Positions 48,294 to 57,117 of a stretch of 64,000 bases of DNA are shown piece by piece. Numbering within the stretch: the first letter of the stretch is position 1; every line of letters begins with the position of its first letter. The notes below the pieces were generated by a model. It was not told the DNA's origin. It worked only from the letters and a program-made list of their open reading frames with translations, and did not search any database. The DNA is from Mycobacterium sp. NS-7484 (lineage in GTDB: Bacteria > Actinomycetota > Actinomycetes > Mycobacteriales > Mycobacteriaceae): positions 1 to 64,000 of the forward strand of contig NZ_MBEJ01000067.1 in assembly GCF_001953975.1 (NCBI RefSeq), in the 5' to 3' direction. Both the position numbers and the translations under genes were made by a program.

Positions 48294-48300
48294 AGTCCGA

Positions 48301-48336
48301 AACACCCTCGGCCATCAGGCCGGGGGTGTTTTGTTT
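48301..48336 (+). terminator. Intrinsic terminator after groEL1
   Basis: AACACCCTCGGCC (48301-48313) pairs with GGCCGGGGGTGTT (48318-48330) with a CATCA-type loop, followed by TTGTTT. A typical mycobacterial terminator at the end of the groES-groEL1 unit. Confidence 0.88.
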
Positions 48337-48340
48337 CGAC

Positions 48341-49855
48341 ATGGACCGGATTTTCCAGTGGGTATGGGACCGGCACGGGCCGCGATACTCCTGGGCCATC
48401 TGTGCCCTCGTCTACCTGGCCGGGCTCTCGGTCCATCTCGCCTACCCGTTGATCATCGTCGCCTTCGAAAGATCCGATCGCTACGTGCAGGCGGCCGTCA
48501 TCACCTGCGTCGCCATGCTGGTGCGGACCTACCTGCTGGTCCTGCCCGGCTCGAAGCGGTTGCGTCTGATCGAGAAGTGGGCAGCGGGCCGCGACGTCGA
48601 TCCGATGGAGGCGCTGCGCGGCACCTATGTGTACGGGCGGAGGACGACTGCGCGCGTGCTCGCAACCGACATCGTCTGGACGCCGTGCGTCGGGATGGCG
48701 GTCGCCACGCTCAACGGCGCGACCGGGTGGCGACTGGTTCAGTACGGGATCGTCGGCGCCGCATACGGCGCGGCCACCGGAGTGTTCGGCGTGCACAGCT
48801 TCAGTGAGGGATCGCTGCGACCGGCCCGGACCGCCATCGCCGGCAACACGGGAATCGGTGACTCCCTGCCGCGCTCTCGTCCCACGTTTGCCACCTGGTC
48901 ACACCTCACCATCCTGGCGTTGGCGTTTGGATTCTCCATCGGCGCCGCGATCACGGCTTCGGTAATCGACCGTGCCCGCGAGGATCCCATCGTCTCGTTG
49001 GCGATCGGGTGCGCGCTGACGCTGGTCTCCGGACCCATCGCCGTCATGACGATCGCCCCCTTCCTGCGTCCGATCCGCGACCTCGCCGAAGGAACCGAAC
49101 GCGTCGCCGTCGGAGACTACGGCCGGCGCCTGCCGGTGGTCCAAGACGACGATCTGGGTGCGCTGTCGGCGTCGTTCAACCGCATGCAATCGGGTTTGGC
49201 TGAGCGCCAACGACTTCAGGCGGCGTTTGGGACATACGTGGACCCGGCTTTGGCGGCGCGGCTCCTTGAGCAAGGCGACGACGTGTTCACCGGTGAACGG
49301 CGTGAAGTGACGGTCATGTTCGTCGACATCCGAGACTTCACGCCCTTCGCCGAGGCGAACACCGCCGAAGACACGGTCGCCCGGCTCAACGCGCTGTTCG
49401 AGATCGTGGTGCCCGCCGTGGTCGACGCCGGTGGGCACGTCAACAAGTTCCTCGGCGACGGAGCTCTGGCGGTGTTCGGCGCCCCCAATGACCTTGCGAA
49501 TCATGCCAATGCCGCCGTCGGAGCGGCAATGCTGATGCAGCGCCTGGTTGTCGAGCGATTCGAGGGTGCGCTGCGAATCGGTATCGGCATCAACACCGGC
49601 GTGGTGATCGCCGGCACCATCGGCGGCGGAGGCAAGCTGGAATTCACGCTGATCGGTGACGCCGTCAACGTGGCCGCCCGCGTCGAGCAGCTCACGAAGC
49701 GGACCGGCGATTCGATCCTGCTGACCCAGCCGACCGTCGACACCTTGGACGCACATCCGCCCGAACTGACCGACCGGGGCTTTCACGAGCTGAAAGGAAA
49801 GTCAGCTGCGGTAAGGGTTTTCGGCCTCGCTAGTGCTACGGGGAATCAGGGGTAG
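48341..49855 (+). CDS. Membrane-bound class III adenylate cyclase with HAMP domain
   Basis: 504 residues. Six hydrophobic helices occupy about residues 1-240, a HAMP domain about 245-300 (RPIRDLAEGTERVAVGDYGRRLP) and the cyclase domain the rest. Catalytic features: the metal-binding Asp pair in MFVDIRDFTPF and FLGDGALAVFG; the adenine-specifying Lys and Asp in GGKLEFTLIGDAVNVAAR, which also holds the Asn and Arg of the active site. The type recalls M. tuberculosis Rv1318c-Rv1320c and Rv3645. I chose the ATG at 48341; a GTG at 48326 lies inside the groEL1 terminator stem. It is not part of the M. tuberculosis groEL1-whiB3 interval. Confidence 0.92.
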   Translation: MDRIFQWVWDRHGPRYSWAICALVYLAGLSVHLAYPLIIVAFERSDRYVQAAVITCVAMLVRTYLLVLPGSKRLRLIEKWAAGRDVDPMEALRGTYVYGRRTTARVLATDIVWTPCVGMAVATLNGATGWRLVQYGIVGAAYGAATGVFGVHSFSEGSLRPARTAIAGNTGIGDSLPRSRPTFATWSHLTILALAFGFSIGAAITASVIDRAREDPIVSLAIGCALTLVSGPIAVMTIAPFLRPIRDLAEGTERVAVGDYGRRLPVVQDDDLGALSASFNRMQSGLAERQRLQAAFGTYVDPALAARLLEQGDDVFTGERREVTVMFVDIRDFTPFAEANTAEDTVARLNALFEIVVPAVVDAGGHVNKFLGDGALAVFGAPNDLANHANAAVGAAMLMQRLVVERFEGALRIGIGINTGVVIAGTIGGGGKLEFTLIGDAVNVAARVEQLTKRTGDSILLTQPTVDTLDAHPPELTDRGFHELKGKSAAVRVFGLASATGNQG

Positions 49856-50408
49856 CCGTCGGCTGAATCGACACCAACCGGAACGCGTCGGGCCGGGCCG
49901 CGTCAAAGGTGAAGCGGACGAGGAGAACATCAGGAGGAAACTTGGTGGCCAGGTCATTCAGCGTTCTGGGCAGGAACACGCGGGCCTTGGCATTGCCGTA
50001 CCAGTTGGGGTCGGAGGGCGAGGTATCGAGGCCGCTGACCGTCTCGATCGACTCGTCCCACTGCTGAACCGGTTCCGGTGGAGTGTCGCCGAATCCTTGC
50101 GATTTCAGGTAGGCATCCGCTTGTCCGGTAAGGGTGATCGGTGCCCCGCCACCGACCGGCGACCCGGTGATCGTTCCGTCCACCACATCGGCCGTGACCG
50201 ATGTCAGCCGCGCCGTGCAGACGTTGTCGACGACCTCGGGCTGAGCGCAGAAAGTGGGCAGGGGAGTCGAACGGGCCGGCGCGCTGCTCAGCATGGCGGC
50301 AACCGGAAGTAGCACCGCGGCGACACCGACAACTGTCGTTGCCCAACGGCGGTCATTCGGCGTCGCGGCGTCCCTTCCACAGATGCGGGGACGCATTCGG
50401 TCGATCAC
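49836..50408 (-). CDS. Secreted protein of unknown function
   Basis: 190 residues. A basic N-terminus and a hydrophobic segment (ATTVVGVAAVLLPVAAML) look like a signal peptide or anchor. The mature part has two Cys (FCAQPEVVDNVC) and no family motif I recognise. It converges with the cyclase gene and overlaps it by 20 bp. The neighbouring minus-strand gene upstream ends and this one starts 43 bp apart, so they may be cotranscribed. Confidence 0.68.
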   Translation of the reverse strand: MIDRMRPRICGRDAATPNDRRWATTVVGVAAVLLPVAAMLSSAPARSTPLPTFCAQPEVVDNVCTARLTSVTADVVDGTITGSPVGGGAPITLTGQADAYLKSQGFGDTPPEPVQQWDESIETVSGLDTSPSDPNWYGNAKARVFLPRTLNDLATKFPPDVLLVRFTFDAARPDAFRLVSIQPTATPDSP

Positions 50409-50451
50409 GAAATGTATTTCGGGTTTTTCGCCTCGGGAGTTACCGGCCGTC

Positions 50452-51873
50452 TCACGCGACGAGTTGCGGCTGTTCGCGTCGGGCTGTTGGGCCCGGACGC
50501 GCAGTGCGGGTATGAACGGCGATCAGCGAGCCCGACCGCACCGTCCCGATCGGACCCTGCCGGGCAAAACGAGCCAATTCCGTTGTGCGCAACGTGACTC
50601 CCCACTTCGCCTGGCGATACCCGATCCGCACACCGGTGACCGCTGCGGCGAACACGCCACCGAGCCCCGGCAGCGCCGTCGAGAGCAAGGCCCACAGTGA
50701 GATCGCCACCAGGGCGGTGACCGCCTTCTTGAGCGGCGTGGTCTTCGCGTTGCCGGGGTGACTCACGTCGGCCAGCACCGGTGCGGTGCGTTGCAGCACC
50801 GAGCTCAACGACACGATCTCGTCGAGGCTCAAATCGAATTTCAGGGCGTCGGCGGCAGCGGCGGCGATCGGTGATCCGACCGCCGGCAGCAACAGCGCAT
50901 GCGACTTGATCTTCTGCAGAAGAGTGACGATCGAGTGGTACGGAAGCGCGGTCAGCGATTGCACGGCGCTCACGGCGCCGGTGGCCCACGGGAAGTTGAA
51001 TATGGCGTGGATCTGCGACGCCAGTTCAATGACTACGTCGACAGCCGTCGTCACCAGCATCCTTAGGAACTCGACGACGGCCAGCCGGATCTCTGGTGTT
51101 GCGGCCGGCGCAACCGGCTCCTCGACGGCGGCCGACGTCACGGCCGGCTCGGTTTCAGCCGCCGGGGCGGTGGTCGCTTCCGCAACCGGGGCGGCCGCGG
51201 TACCGGTGGCAGCAGTGCTCGACGCCGAGGTCGACGCGGAGGTCGACGCCGAGGTCGACGTGGTGCCCGCGTCGACGTGTGTTGCTGGTGCGGTCGTCTC
51301 CTGAGTGGCGGTCGACGATGAGGATTCGACGGTGTTCGAGCCGCTGGAGCTGCCCTCGGTGTCTGACGAGGTGCTCTTGGTGGTGACGGGCGTGGGGAGA
51401 TCGGCGAGAGTATCGAGATTCAAGGCGGTCGGGGACTGCGGGGCGCTCGTGCCGGCCGTGCTGCCCGACATCTCAGTCGTGTTCGATCCGCCGGACGTGC
51501 TCGACGTGGTGCCAGTGGTGTTGCCTCCGCTGACCCCGGTGTTCGTTTGAGCAGACACGGTCGAGCGCGGCTGAACGTTCCCATCGCCGGTGGAGGTGCT
51601 CATCGTCGTCGTGTGTTGCGTGGTGGTGGCCGTGGCAGAGCTCTCCGACGACGTCGTTGCGGTGGAATTCGTGGCGGAGCTGTTCGTGGCCGTGTTGTCG
51701 GTGTTCGACGTGGTGCCGTTCTCAGTGCTCGAACTGCCGGTGCTGTGACTGGACTCCGACGACGATTCACCGTCCGCACGCGCCATGGGCACCGAACCAC
51801 ACGCAGTACTCACCACGAGTCCGGCTGACACCAGGCACGCACCCGCGATCAGGTGAATACGTGTGGAACTCAC
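50452..51873 (-). CDS. Ser/Thr-rich secreted protein of unknown function
   Basis: 473 residues from the GTG at 51873, which has GAGGAG just upstream; the frame is open for 296 more codons, but that part overlaps the flavoenzyme gene and lacks sense. A signal peptide with a possible lipobox (STACGS, Cys about 23) is followed by about 220 residues that are mostly Ser, Thr, Gly and Ala, then a more ordered Ala/Val-rich C-terminal part with hydrophobic stretches (ALVAISLWALLSTALPGLGGVF). The low-complexity part would be extended and could be glycosylated. No PE or PPE motif is present. Function unknown. Confidence 0.68.
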   Translation of the reverse strand: MSSTRIHLIAGACLVSAGLVVSTACGSVPMARADGESSSESSHSTGSSSTENGTTSNTDNTATNSSATNSTATTSSESSATATTTQHTTTMSTSTGDGNVQPRSTVSAQTNTGVSGGNTTGTTSSTSGGSNTTEMSGSTAGTSAPQSPTALNLDTLADLPTPVTTKSTSSDTEGSSSGSNTVESSSSTATQETTAPATHVDAGTTSTSASTSASTSASSTAATGTAAAPVAEATTAPAAETEPAVTSAAVEEPVAPAATPEIRLAVVEFLRMLVTTAVDVVIELASQIHAIFNFPWATGAVSAVQSLTALPYHSIVTLLQKIKSHALLLPAVGSPIAAAAADALKFDLSLDEIVSLSSVLQRTAPVLADVSHPGNAKTTPLKKAVTALVAISLWALLSTALPGLGGVFAAAVTGVRIGYRQAKWGVTLRTTELARFARQGPIGTVRSGSLIAVHTRTARPGPTARREQPQLVA

Positions 51874-52119
51874 GGTCTCCTCGCAGTGGACGTCATTCAC
51901 GTAGACCACTGACAGCTGGAGAGCAAGTGTGATGTAGCTAACAGCGGTGCTCAATTCTGGAGCCGGGGCCAGAAGCGTGTCAATAGTCCGCGCAGTGTTT
52001 TTCTCCCTGGTCAAAGGGGTCAAGATCACTTGCACGGTGCATATTCGATACCCGACCGATACCGCGACACGTCGTCGGGCACCGCGGTTCGGCCCGCCCG
52101 GCCGCCCACAATTTGGGAC

Positions 52120-53565
52120 ATGACGGAACCGCGCGGGGTCTCGCGTCAGACGTTCCTGCGCGGTGCGGTCGGGGCGGTGGCCGCCGGGATGGTTTTCGGC
52201 ACCAGCCGCGCCCGCGCCGATCCCGCCACGTCCGGGTGGGGTGAGCTGTCGCGCGCGATCAGCGGGCAGGTGATCCTGCCGGACAGCGGCGGCCAATTCG
52301 ATTCGGCCAAGAGCGTTTTCAACACCAACTTCAACGGACTGGCGCCCGCGGCCGTCGTCACCCCGACGTCCGCGGTGGACGTCCAGAAGGCGATGGCCTT
52401 CGCTGCGGCCCACAACCTCAAGGTCGCGCCGCGCGGTGGCGGCCATTCCTATGTGGGTGCCTCGACCGCGAACGGCACGATGGTCCTGGACCTGCGCCAA
52501 CTGCCCGGTGACATCCAGTACGACGCGTCGACGGGCCACGTCACGGTGACACCGGCGACGCATCTGTACGCCATCCACCAGGCCCTGGCCGCCGCCGGTC
52601 GGGGGATCCCGACCGGGACCTGTCCGACTGTCGGCGCGGCCGGGCATGCGCTGGGCGGCGGGTTGGGGGCTCAGTCCCGGCACGCGGGCTTGATGTGTGA
52701 CCAATTGGTGTCGGCGACGGTGGTGTTGCCCGGCGGCGGGGCCCTCACGGCCTCGGCCCACGAGAACCCCGATCTGTACTGGGCCTTACGTGGGGGAGGA
52801 GGTGGCAATTTCGGGGTGACGACCGCGTTGACCTTCGCCACCTTCCCGATCGGCGATGTGGACGTCGTCGGCGCGCATTTCCCGCTGCAGGACTTTCCGC
52901 AGGTGCTCGTCGGGTGGCAGAACTGGCTGCGCACCGCCGACCGCAGTAGTTGGGCCCTGGCCGACACCGTCACTGACCCGCAGGGCGCGCACTGCCGCAT
53001 CCTGGCCACCTGCCCGGCGGGCGCCGGTGACAGCGTCGCAGCCGCTGTGGTCAAATCGGTGGGACTGCAGCCGGCCTCGATCGAGCGCCGCACGTTCAAC
53101 TACCTGGATCTGGTGAAGTTCCTGGCCGCCGACAATCTCAACCCGTCACCGCTCGGCTATGTCGGTGGCTCAGACGTGTTCGGCTCGATCACTCCGGCCG
53201 TCGCACAGGGAATCGCCGCGGCGTTCAACGCTTTTCCCGCGGGAGCCGGCCGGCCGTTGGTGATCATGCATACGCTCGACAGCGCGCTCGCCACGATCGG
53301 GCCGGGGGACTCCGCCTTTCCGTGGCGGCGGCAATCCGCTCTGGTGCAGTGGTATGTGGAGACTTCCGGTTCGCCTGCACCAGCTGCCAACTGGCTGAAC
53401 ACCGCGCACCAAGCCGTGGCACCGTATTCCGTCGGCGGCTACGTGAACTATCTCGAAGCAGGTCAGCCCGCGTCACGGTACTTCGGGGCCAACCTTGCTC
53501 GGTTGGCGGCCACCCGGCAGAAATACGATCCGGGGCGAATCATGTTCTCAGGCCTAAACTTTTGA
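52120..53565 (+). CDS. FAD-linked oxidase, berberine-bridge-enzyme type, exported
   Basis: 481 residues. The N-terminus SRQTFLRGAVGAVAAGMVFG...ARA resembles a Tat or Sec signal (only one of the two Tat arginines is present). The PCMH FAD domain follows: RGGGHSYVGAS with the FAD-linking His, and GTCPTVGAAGHALGGGLG with the Cys used for the second covalent link, as in bicovalent BBE enzymes. The C-terminal ASRYFGANLARLAATRQKYDPG is the BBE domain. Such enzymes oxidise alcohols, sugars or alkaloid-like rings with oxygen. The ATG at 52120 is preferred because the signal then starts at once. Confidence 0.88.
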   Translation: MTEPRGVSRQTFLRGAVGAVAAGMVFGTSRARADPATSGWGELSRAISGQVILPDSGGQFDSAKSVFNTNFNGLAPAAVVTPTSAVDVQKAMAFAAAHNLKVAPRGGGHSYVGASTANGTMVLDLRQLPGDIQYDASTGHVTVTPATHLYAIHQALAAAGRGIPTGTCPTVGAAGHALGGGLGAQSRHAGLMCDQLVSATVVLPGGGALTASAHENPDLYWALRGGGGGNFGVTTALTFATFPIGDVDVVGAHFPLQDFPQVLVGWQNWLRTADRSSWALADTVTDPQGAHCRILATCPAGAGDSVAAAVVKSVGLQPASIERRTFNYLDLVKFLAADNLNPSPLGYVGGSDVFGSITPAVAQGIAAAFNAFPAGAGRPLVIMHTLDSALATIGPGDSAFPWRRQSALVQWYVETSGSPAPAANWLNTAHQAVAPYSVGGYVNYLEAGQPASRYFGANLARLAATRQKYDPGRIMFSGLNF

Positions 53566-53615
53566 CGTAGATCCGGCAGAGGTCTACCGGGCCTACGGAC
53601 TAGCGAAGGATCAGC

Positions 53616-54650
53616 ATGCGAGCAACCGTGATGTATGAGGCCGGCGACGTGCGTGTCGAGGACGTGCCCGACCCGACGTTGAAGGAACCCACCGACGCCG
53701 TCGTGCGTGTCACGCGTGCATGCATCTGTGGCAGCGATCTGTGGCCATATCAGTCCATGCCCCACAACGACCACGGGCGACGAATGGGTCATGAGTTCAT
53801 CGGCATCGTCGAAGATGTCGGTGCGGACGTGTCGTCCCTCAACCGCGGTGACCTGGTGGTGGCACCGTTCGTCTGGGCCGACAACACTTGCGACTTCTGC
53901 CAGGAGGGGTTGCAGACATCGTGCCGGCACGGCGGCGGATGGGGCGCCCCCGGTGTCGACGCCGGGCAGGGGGAGGCCGTGCGTGTCCCGCAGGCTCAGG
54001 GCACTTTGGTGAAGCTGCCCGTGGCAGCGGATTCGGCGCTCATGCCGTCACTGCTGACCTTGTCCGACGTGTTCTGCACCGGTCACCACGGCGTGGTGAC
54101 CGCTCATGTCGGGCCCGGATCAGCGGTCACCGTGATCGGTGACGGCGCGGTGGGGTTGTGTGCGGTGTTGGCCGCCAAGCGGCTGGGCGCCGAGCAGATC
54201 ATCCTGAACGGCCGTCACACCGACCGCACCGATCTCGGGCGGGAGTTCGGTGCCACCGACGTCGTGGCCGAGCGCGGGGACGAGGCCGTCGCGAAGATCC
54301 GCGAACTGACCGGCGGCGACGGCACACCGGCGGTGATCGAATGCGTCGGCACCGAATCGTCGCTCGCCACCGCGCTGGACGTGGTCCGGGACGGCGGACG
54401 GGTCAGCCGGTTGGGGGTGTCCCAATACACCCAGGTGCCAATGGGTTTCGGCACCTTCTTCCGCAACGTCACCCTCACCGGCGGTGTCGCGCCCGCCCGC
54501 GCCTATATCGAGGAACTCATGCCCGACGTCCTCGACGGCACCATCGAGCCGGGGCGCGTCTTCGACCACACGATCGGACTCGAGGAGACCCCGGCCGGCT
54601 ACCGCGCCATGGCCGACCGCGAGGCACTCAAGGTGCTGATCGAGCCGTGA
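53616..54650 (+). CDS. Zinc-dependent alcohol dehydrogenase family protein
   Basis: 344 residues, medium-chain dehydrogenase/reductase. Catalytic zinc ligands are Cys in CICGSDLW and His-Glu in GHEF; the Rossmann motif is VIGDGAVGLCAVL. The structural-zinc loop reads CDFCQEGLQTSC, with three clear Cys instead of four. It starts at ATG 53616 after GAAGGATCAGC, 50 bp after the flavoenzyme, and the two may work in one pathway. The substrate is unknown. Confidence 0.88.
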   Translation: MRATVMYEAGDVRVEDVPDPTLKEPTDAVVRVTRACICGSDLWPYQSMPHNDHGRRMGHEFIGIVEDVGADVSSLNRGDLVVAPFVWADNTCDFCQEGLQTSCRHGGGWGAPGVDAGQGEAVRVPQAQGTLVKLPVAADSALMPSLLTLSDVFCTGHHGVVTAHVGPGSAVTVIGDGAVGLCAVLAAKRLGAEQIILNGRHTDRTDLGREFGATDVVAERGDEAVAKIRELTGGDGTPAVIECVGTESSLATALDVVRDGGRVSRLGVSQYTQVPMGFGTFFRNVTLTGGVAPARAYIEELMPDVLDGTIEPGRVFDHTIGLEETPAGYRAMADREALKVLIEP

Positions 54651-54665
54651 CGCCGGTATGCGACA

Positions 54666-55046
54666 TCAGGCGGCGCGATGCTCGACATCCTCCGCGCGTC
54701 CACCCTGAACCACGGTGATCTGTCGAACTGCGGGCGCCGTCTCGGTAGCGGCATCGCGGTAGCTCTGCAGATACCTGTCCACCTCGTCGCGGCGCAACGG
54801 GGTGGAGAAGATGCTGACGTTATGGGCCGAGGCGCCAGGCTCACGGCCGTCAGCCAGGCGGCGGGCGCCGGCCCGGAAACCGGCCACGGCACCGGTGACA
54901 CTCACGATCAACGCGGCGGCGGCGACGGTCGCCAGGCTGCTGCCGAGGGACAGGGCCGCCACGAAGGTCCCGAGTGACGCAAACGCGAACAGCAGTAGGA
55001 CGTACGCGACGGATGTGGCCGGAATGCGGCGGAAAACCTGAAACAT
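54666..55046 (-). CDS. Small membrane protein divergent from a TetR regulator
   Basis: 126 residues starting at the ATG at 55046, with GAGGTGATGTC upstream. Two membrane helices (about 12-30 and 34-58) are followed by a soluble C-terminal tail of about 65 residues. No family was recognised. Its promoter region is shared with the TetR gene and carries two inverted repeats, so it is the likely target of that regulator. A longer reading frame upstream would run through the promoter and into the TetR gene. Confidence 0.7.
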   Translation of the reverse strand: MFQVFRRIPATSVAYVLLLFAFASLGTFVAALSLGSSLATVAAAALIVSVTGAVAGFRAGARRLADGREPGASAHNVSIFSTPLRRDEVDRYLQSYRDAATETAPAVRQITVVQGGRAEDVEHRAA

Positions 55047-55070
55047 GACATCACCTCGTGAATAAAAACG

Positions 55071-55112
55071 GTTTCTATTGAGAAACGATACGCGTAGCGT
55101 AGCGCTGCTACG
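55071..55112. promoter_or_regulatory. Two inverted repeats in the divergent TetR promoter region
   Basis: GTTTCT-ATTG-AGAAAC (55071-55086) and CGTAGC-GCT-GCTACG (55098-55112) are both perfect. A CGTAGCG/TAGCGTAGCGC direct-repeat pattern extends the second to about 55125. These are candidate operators for the TetR protein. Confidence 0.6.
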
Positions 55113-55183
55113 TATAGCGTAGCGCACGGCGCGGCTGGGATATTCCCTGAAGGTGGTCGAGGTCAGGCAGGAGAAGGGGAGCA

Positions 55184-55777
55184 ATGGCACAAGGGCGGGT
55201 GGAGGCCGGCATCGCTGAGTCCACGTTGCACTTACTGCGGGCCGCCGGTCCCCGTGCGGTGACAGTCGAGGCGGTCGCCGCCCACTCGGGGATCGCCAAG
55301 ACAACGATCTACCGCCGGCATCCCAACCGGCGCGACATGTTGGCCGGGGCGCTGTCGCGACTGGCCGCACCAAGCCCGCTGGACGCCGACGCGGCAGCGC
55401 CCGACCGGCTCCGGTGGCTCATCGCACAGGCTGTCGGGACCATCGAAAACGGGATCGGTCTCGGGGGCCTGGCGGCGCTGCTCACCGCCGACGACCCCGA
55501 ATTCACCACGTTGTTTCGCCGGATCCTCGTCGATCAACGGGCGGCGCTGGCCGGCGTGATCGACGCCGCGAAGGCCGACGGTTCGATGCGCGAGGACATC
55601 GACGCCGCGACGCTGATCGACGCCGTGGTTGGCGCCTATATCGCCGAATACGCCCGCACCGGGGCTGTCGAAGCGGGGTGGGAAGAGCGGTTGTTCGATC
55701 TGTTCTGGCCTACGGTGCGTGCGGATCACCGGCCAGCATCACCTCGACGTCCGCCAATCGGTCCGGATCGCCGATGA
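55184..55777 (+). CDS. TetR/AcrR-family transcriptional regulator
   Basis: 197 residues. The N-terminal helix-turn-helix is clear: TVEAVAAHSGIAKTTIYRRHPNRRDML. The C-terminal ligand domain (about 80-185) fits the TetR_C type common in actinobacteria. It probably represses its own gene and the divergent small membrane gene through the repeats between them. The ATG at 55184 follows GAAGGGGAGC. Its 3' end overlaps the convergent sigma-factor gene by 68 bp, so the last 20 residues (Pro/Arg-rich) may be a recent extension. Confidence 0.88.
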   Translation: MAQGRVEAGIAESTLHLLRAAGPRAVTVEAVAAHSGIAKTTIYRRHPNRRDMLAGALSRLAAPSPLDADAAAPDRLRWLIAQAVGTIENGIGLGGLAALLTADDPEFTTLFRRILVDQRAALAGVIDAAKADGSMREDIDAATLIDAVVGAYIAEYARTGAVEAGWEERLFDLFWPTVRADHRPASPRRPPIGPDRR

Positions 55778-56600
55778 TGTCGATGACCTGTATCCGGTCG
55801 TCGGTAATGCCAAGGCGCAGTAGAGTTTTCAGCTCGCCCGCCGGGGCGATCACGATGCCGGCGGCCCCGTCGAGCACGGCGACCTCGCCGCCACGGGCGA
55901 CCGCGGCGAACATCTTGGACTCGTCGACGAACGCGCGCGCGCCGCGCAGTTCGGTGGGAATGTGCTCGCCGACCAGAATGCGGTCGACGCGACGCACCAC
56001 GTCGGGGTCGAGGATTCTCAGCAGCGTGTCCAAGTCACCGTGTTGTGACGCGGCCAAGAATGCCCGCGCCATCTCGAGATGCTGCGCCGTCGGCCGCGCG
56101 GACGACGGCGCACCGTGAACGCGCTCCCGGGCCCGGCTCGCCAGCTTCTTGGCGGCGGCCGGAGTGCGGTCCAGTAGTACGGCGATGTCGTCGAAAGGCA
56201 CGGCGAAGGCATCGTGCAAGACGAATGCCACGCGCTGGGCGGGGGAGAGTCGGTCGAGCACCACGAGCATGGCCCGACCCACCGACTCGGCCATCGCCAC
56301 CTGATCGTCAGCCGCCGGCACGGTGTCCTCCGCAAGCAGGGCATCGCCGCCGAGCACCTCGGCACGCCGCTTGCCCTCGCGGAGCCGATCGAGGCACTCA
56401 CGCGCGGTCACCGTGGTGAACCATGCGGTCGGATTGTCGACCCCGTCGATGCCGCGCCGGCTCACCTTCAGCCAGGCGGCCTGCACCGCGTCGTCAGCGT
56501 CGTGCACCGAACCGAGCAGGCGGAAGGCGACCGCGCGCAGATGCCTGCGGTCTGCTTGGAATCGGTCGGCCAAGGCTTCCAGGGCATGTCCCTCATTCAT
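55710..56600 (-). CDS. ECF41-like RNA polymerase sigma factor with SnoaL-like C-terminal domain
   Basis: 296 residues from the ATG at 56600, which has AAAGGTGA upstream. Region 2 (HLRAVAFRLLGSVHDADDAVQAAWLKVSRR) and region 4 (LSPAQRVAFVLHDAFAVPFDDIAVLLDRTPAAAKKLASRAR) are clear. A further 110 residues form the SnoaL-like domain typical of the ECF41 group, with GDPDRL close to the NPDKL motif. In that group the extra domain regulates the sigma factor in cis in place of an anti-sigma factor. The divergent DoxX-like gene 76 bp away is the likely target. SigJ of M. tuberculosis has the same layout. Confidence 0.88.
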   Translation of the reverse strand: MNEGHALEALADRFQADRRHLRAVAFRLLGSVHDADDAVQAAWLKVSRRGIDGVDNPTAWFTTVTARECLDRLREGKRRAEVLGGDALLAEDTVPAADDQVAMAESVGRAMLVVLDRLSPAQRVAFVLHDAFAVPFDDIAVLLDRTPAAAKKLASRARERVHGAPSSARPTAQHLEMARAFLAASQHGDLDTLLRILDPDVVRRVDRILVGEHIPTELRGARAFVDESKMFAAVARGGEVAVLDGAAGIVIAPAGELKTLLRLGITDDRIQVIDIIGDPDRLADVEVMLAGDPHAP

Positions 56601-56676
56601 CGCGTCACCTTTCGGGCTCGGCAAGCGTCATCAAGGTGAACCACCACCGCGCAACCACCGAACACAGGAGACGACA

Positions 56677-57039
56677 ATGACCCTACAACTCGGCCCGATC
56701 GCCACCGTGATCGTTGCGATCACCATCGCGGCCAATGCGGCAATGGCGCTCGCCGACCTTGCCGGGGCCCGTTTCGTGCTGGCCAACTCGGCGGAGGTCG
56801 GCGTGCCGCGGACCTGGGTGTCGCCACTGGGCCTGCTCAAAGGCGCGGGCGCGGCCGGATTGCTCATCGGCGTGGTGGCGTTCCCACCGATCGGTCTCGC
56901 CGCGGCCGTCGGGCTGACCGCGTTCTTCATCGGCGCCGTCGTCACACACTTTCGCGCCCGGGTGTTCTACAACATCGCGTTTCCGGCGGCGTTCCTGCTG
57001 CTCGCGGTGCTGTCGCTGGCGGCCTTCGCCACGGTGTGA
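56677..57039 (+). CDS. DoxX-like small membrane protein
   Basis: 120 residues with four hydrophobic helices; LLKGAGAAGLLIGVVAFPPIGLAAAVGLTAFFIGAVVTHFRAR is the central DoxX-like part. The ATG at 56677 has ACAGGAGACGAC upstream. It is divergent from the ECF41-like sigma factor gene; genes next to ECF41 factors are often small redox proteins such as carboxymuconolactone decarboxylase- or DoxX-type ones, and are usually their targets. Confidence 0.8.
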   Translation: MTLQLGPIATVIVAITIAANAAMALADLAGARFVLANSAEVGVPRTWVSPLGLLKGAGAAGLLIGVVAFPPIGLAAAVGLTAFFIGAVVTHFRARVFYNIAFPAAFLLLAVLSLAAFATV

Positions 57040-57117
57040 CCCAGCCGCGGGGCGGACCCGCCCGAAGGCCCCATCCCGCAACGCGGAATGGGGCCCCGGA
57101 AACGTTTGCTGGAACAG

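Noticed and set aside
48326..48340. GTG start for the adenylate cyclase 15 bp upstream
   Set aside because: It lies inside the right arm of the groEL1 terminator; the ATG at 48341 is more plausible.
50452..51873. PE-PGRS or PPE protein
   Set aside because: There is no PE or PPE N-terminal domain and the repeats are Ser/Thr- and not Gly-Gly-Ala-based.
51874..52761. N-terminal extension of the Ser/Thr-rich gene
   Set aside because: This part overlaps the flavoenzyme gene and precedes a GTG with GAGGAG and a signal peptide, so it is not likely to be coding.
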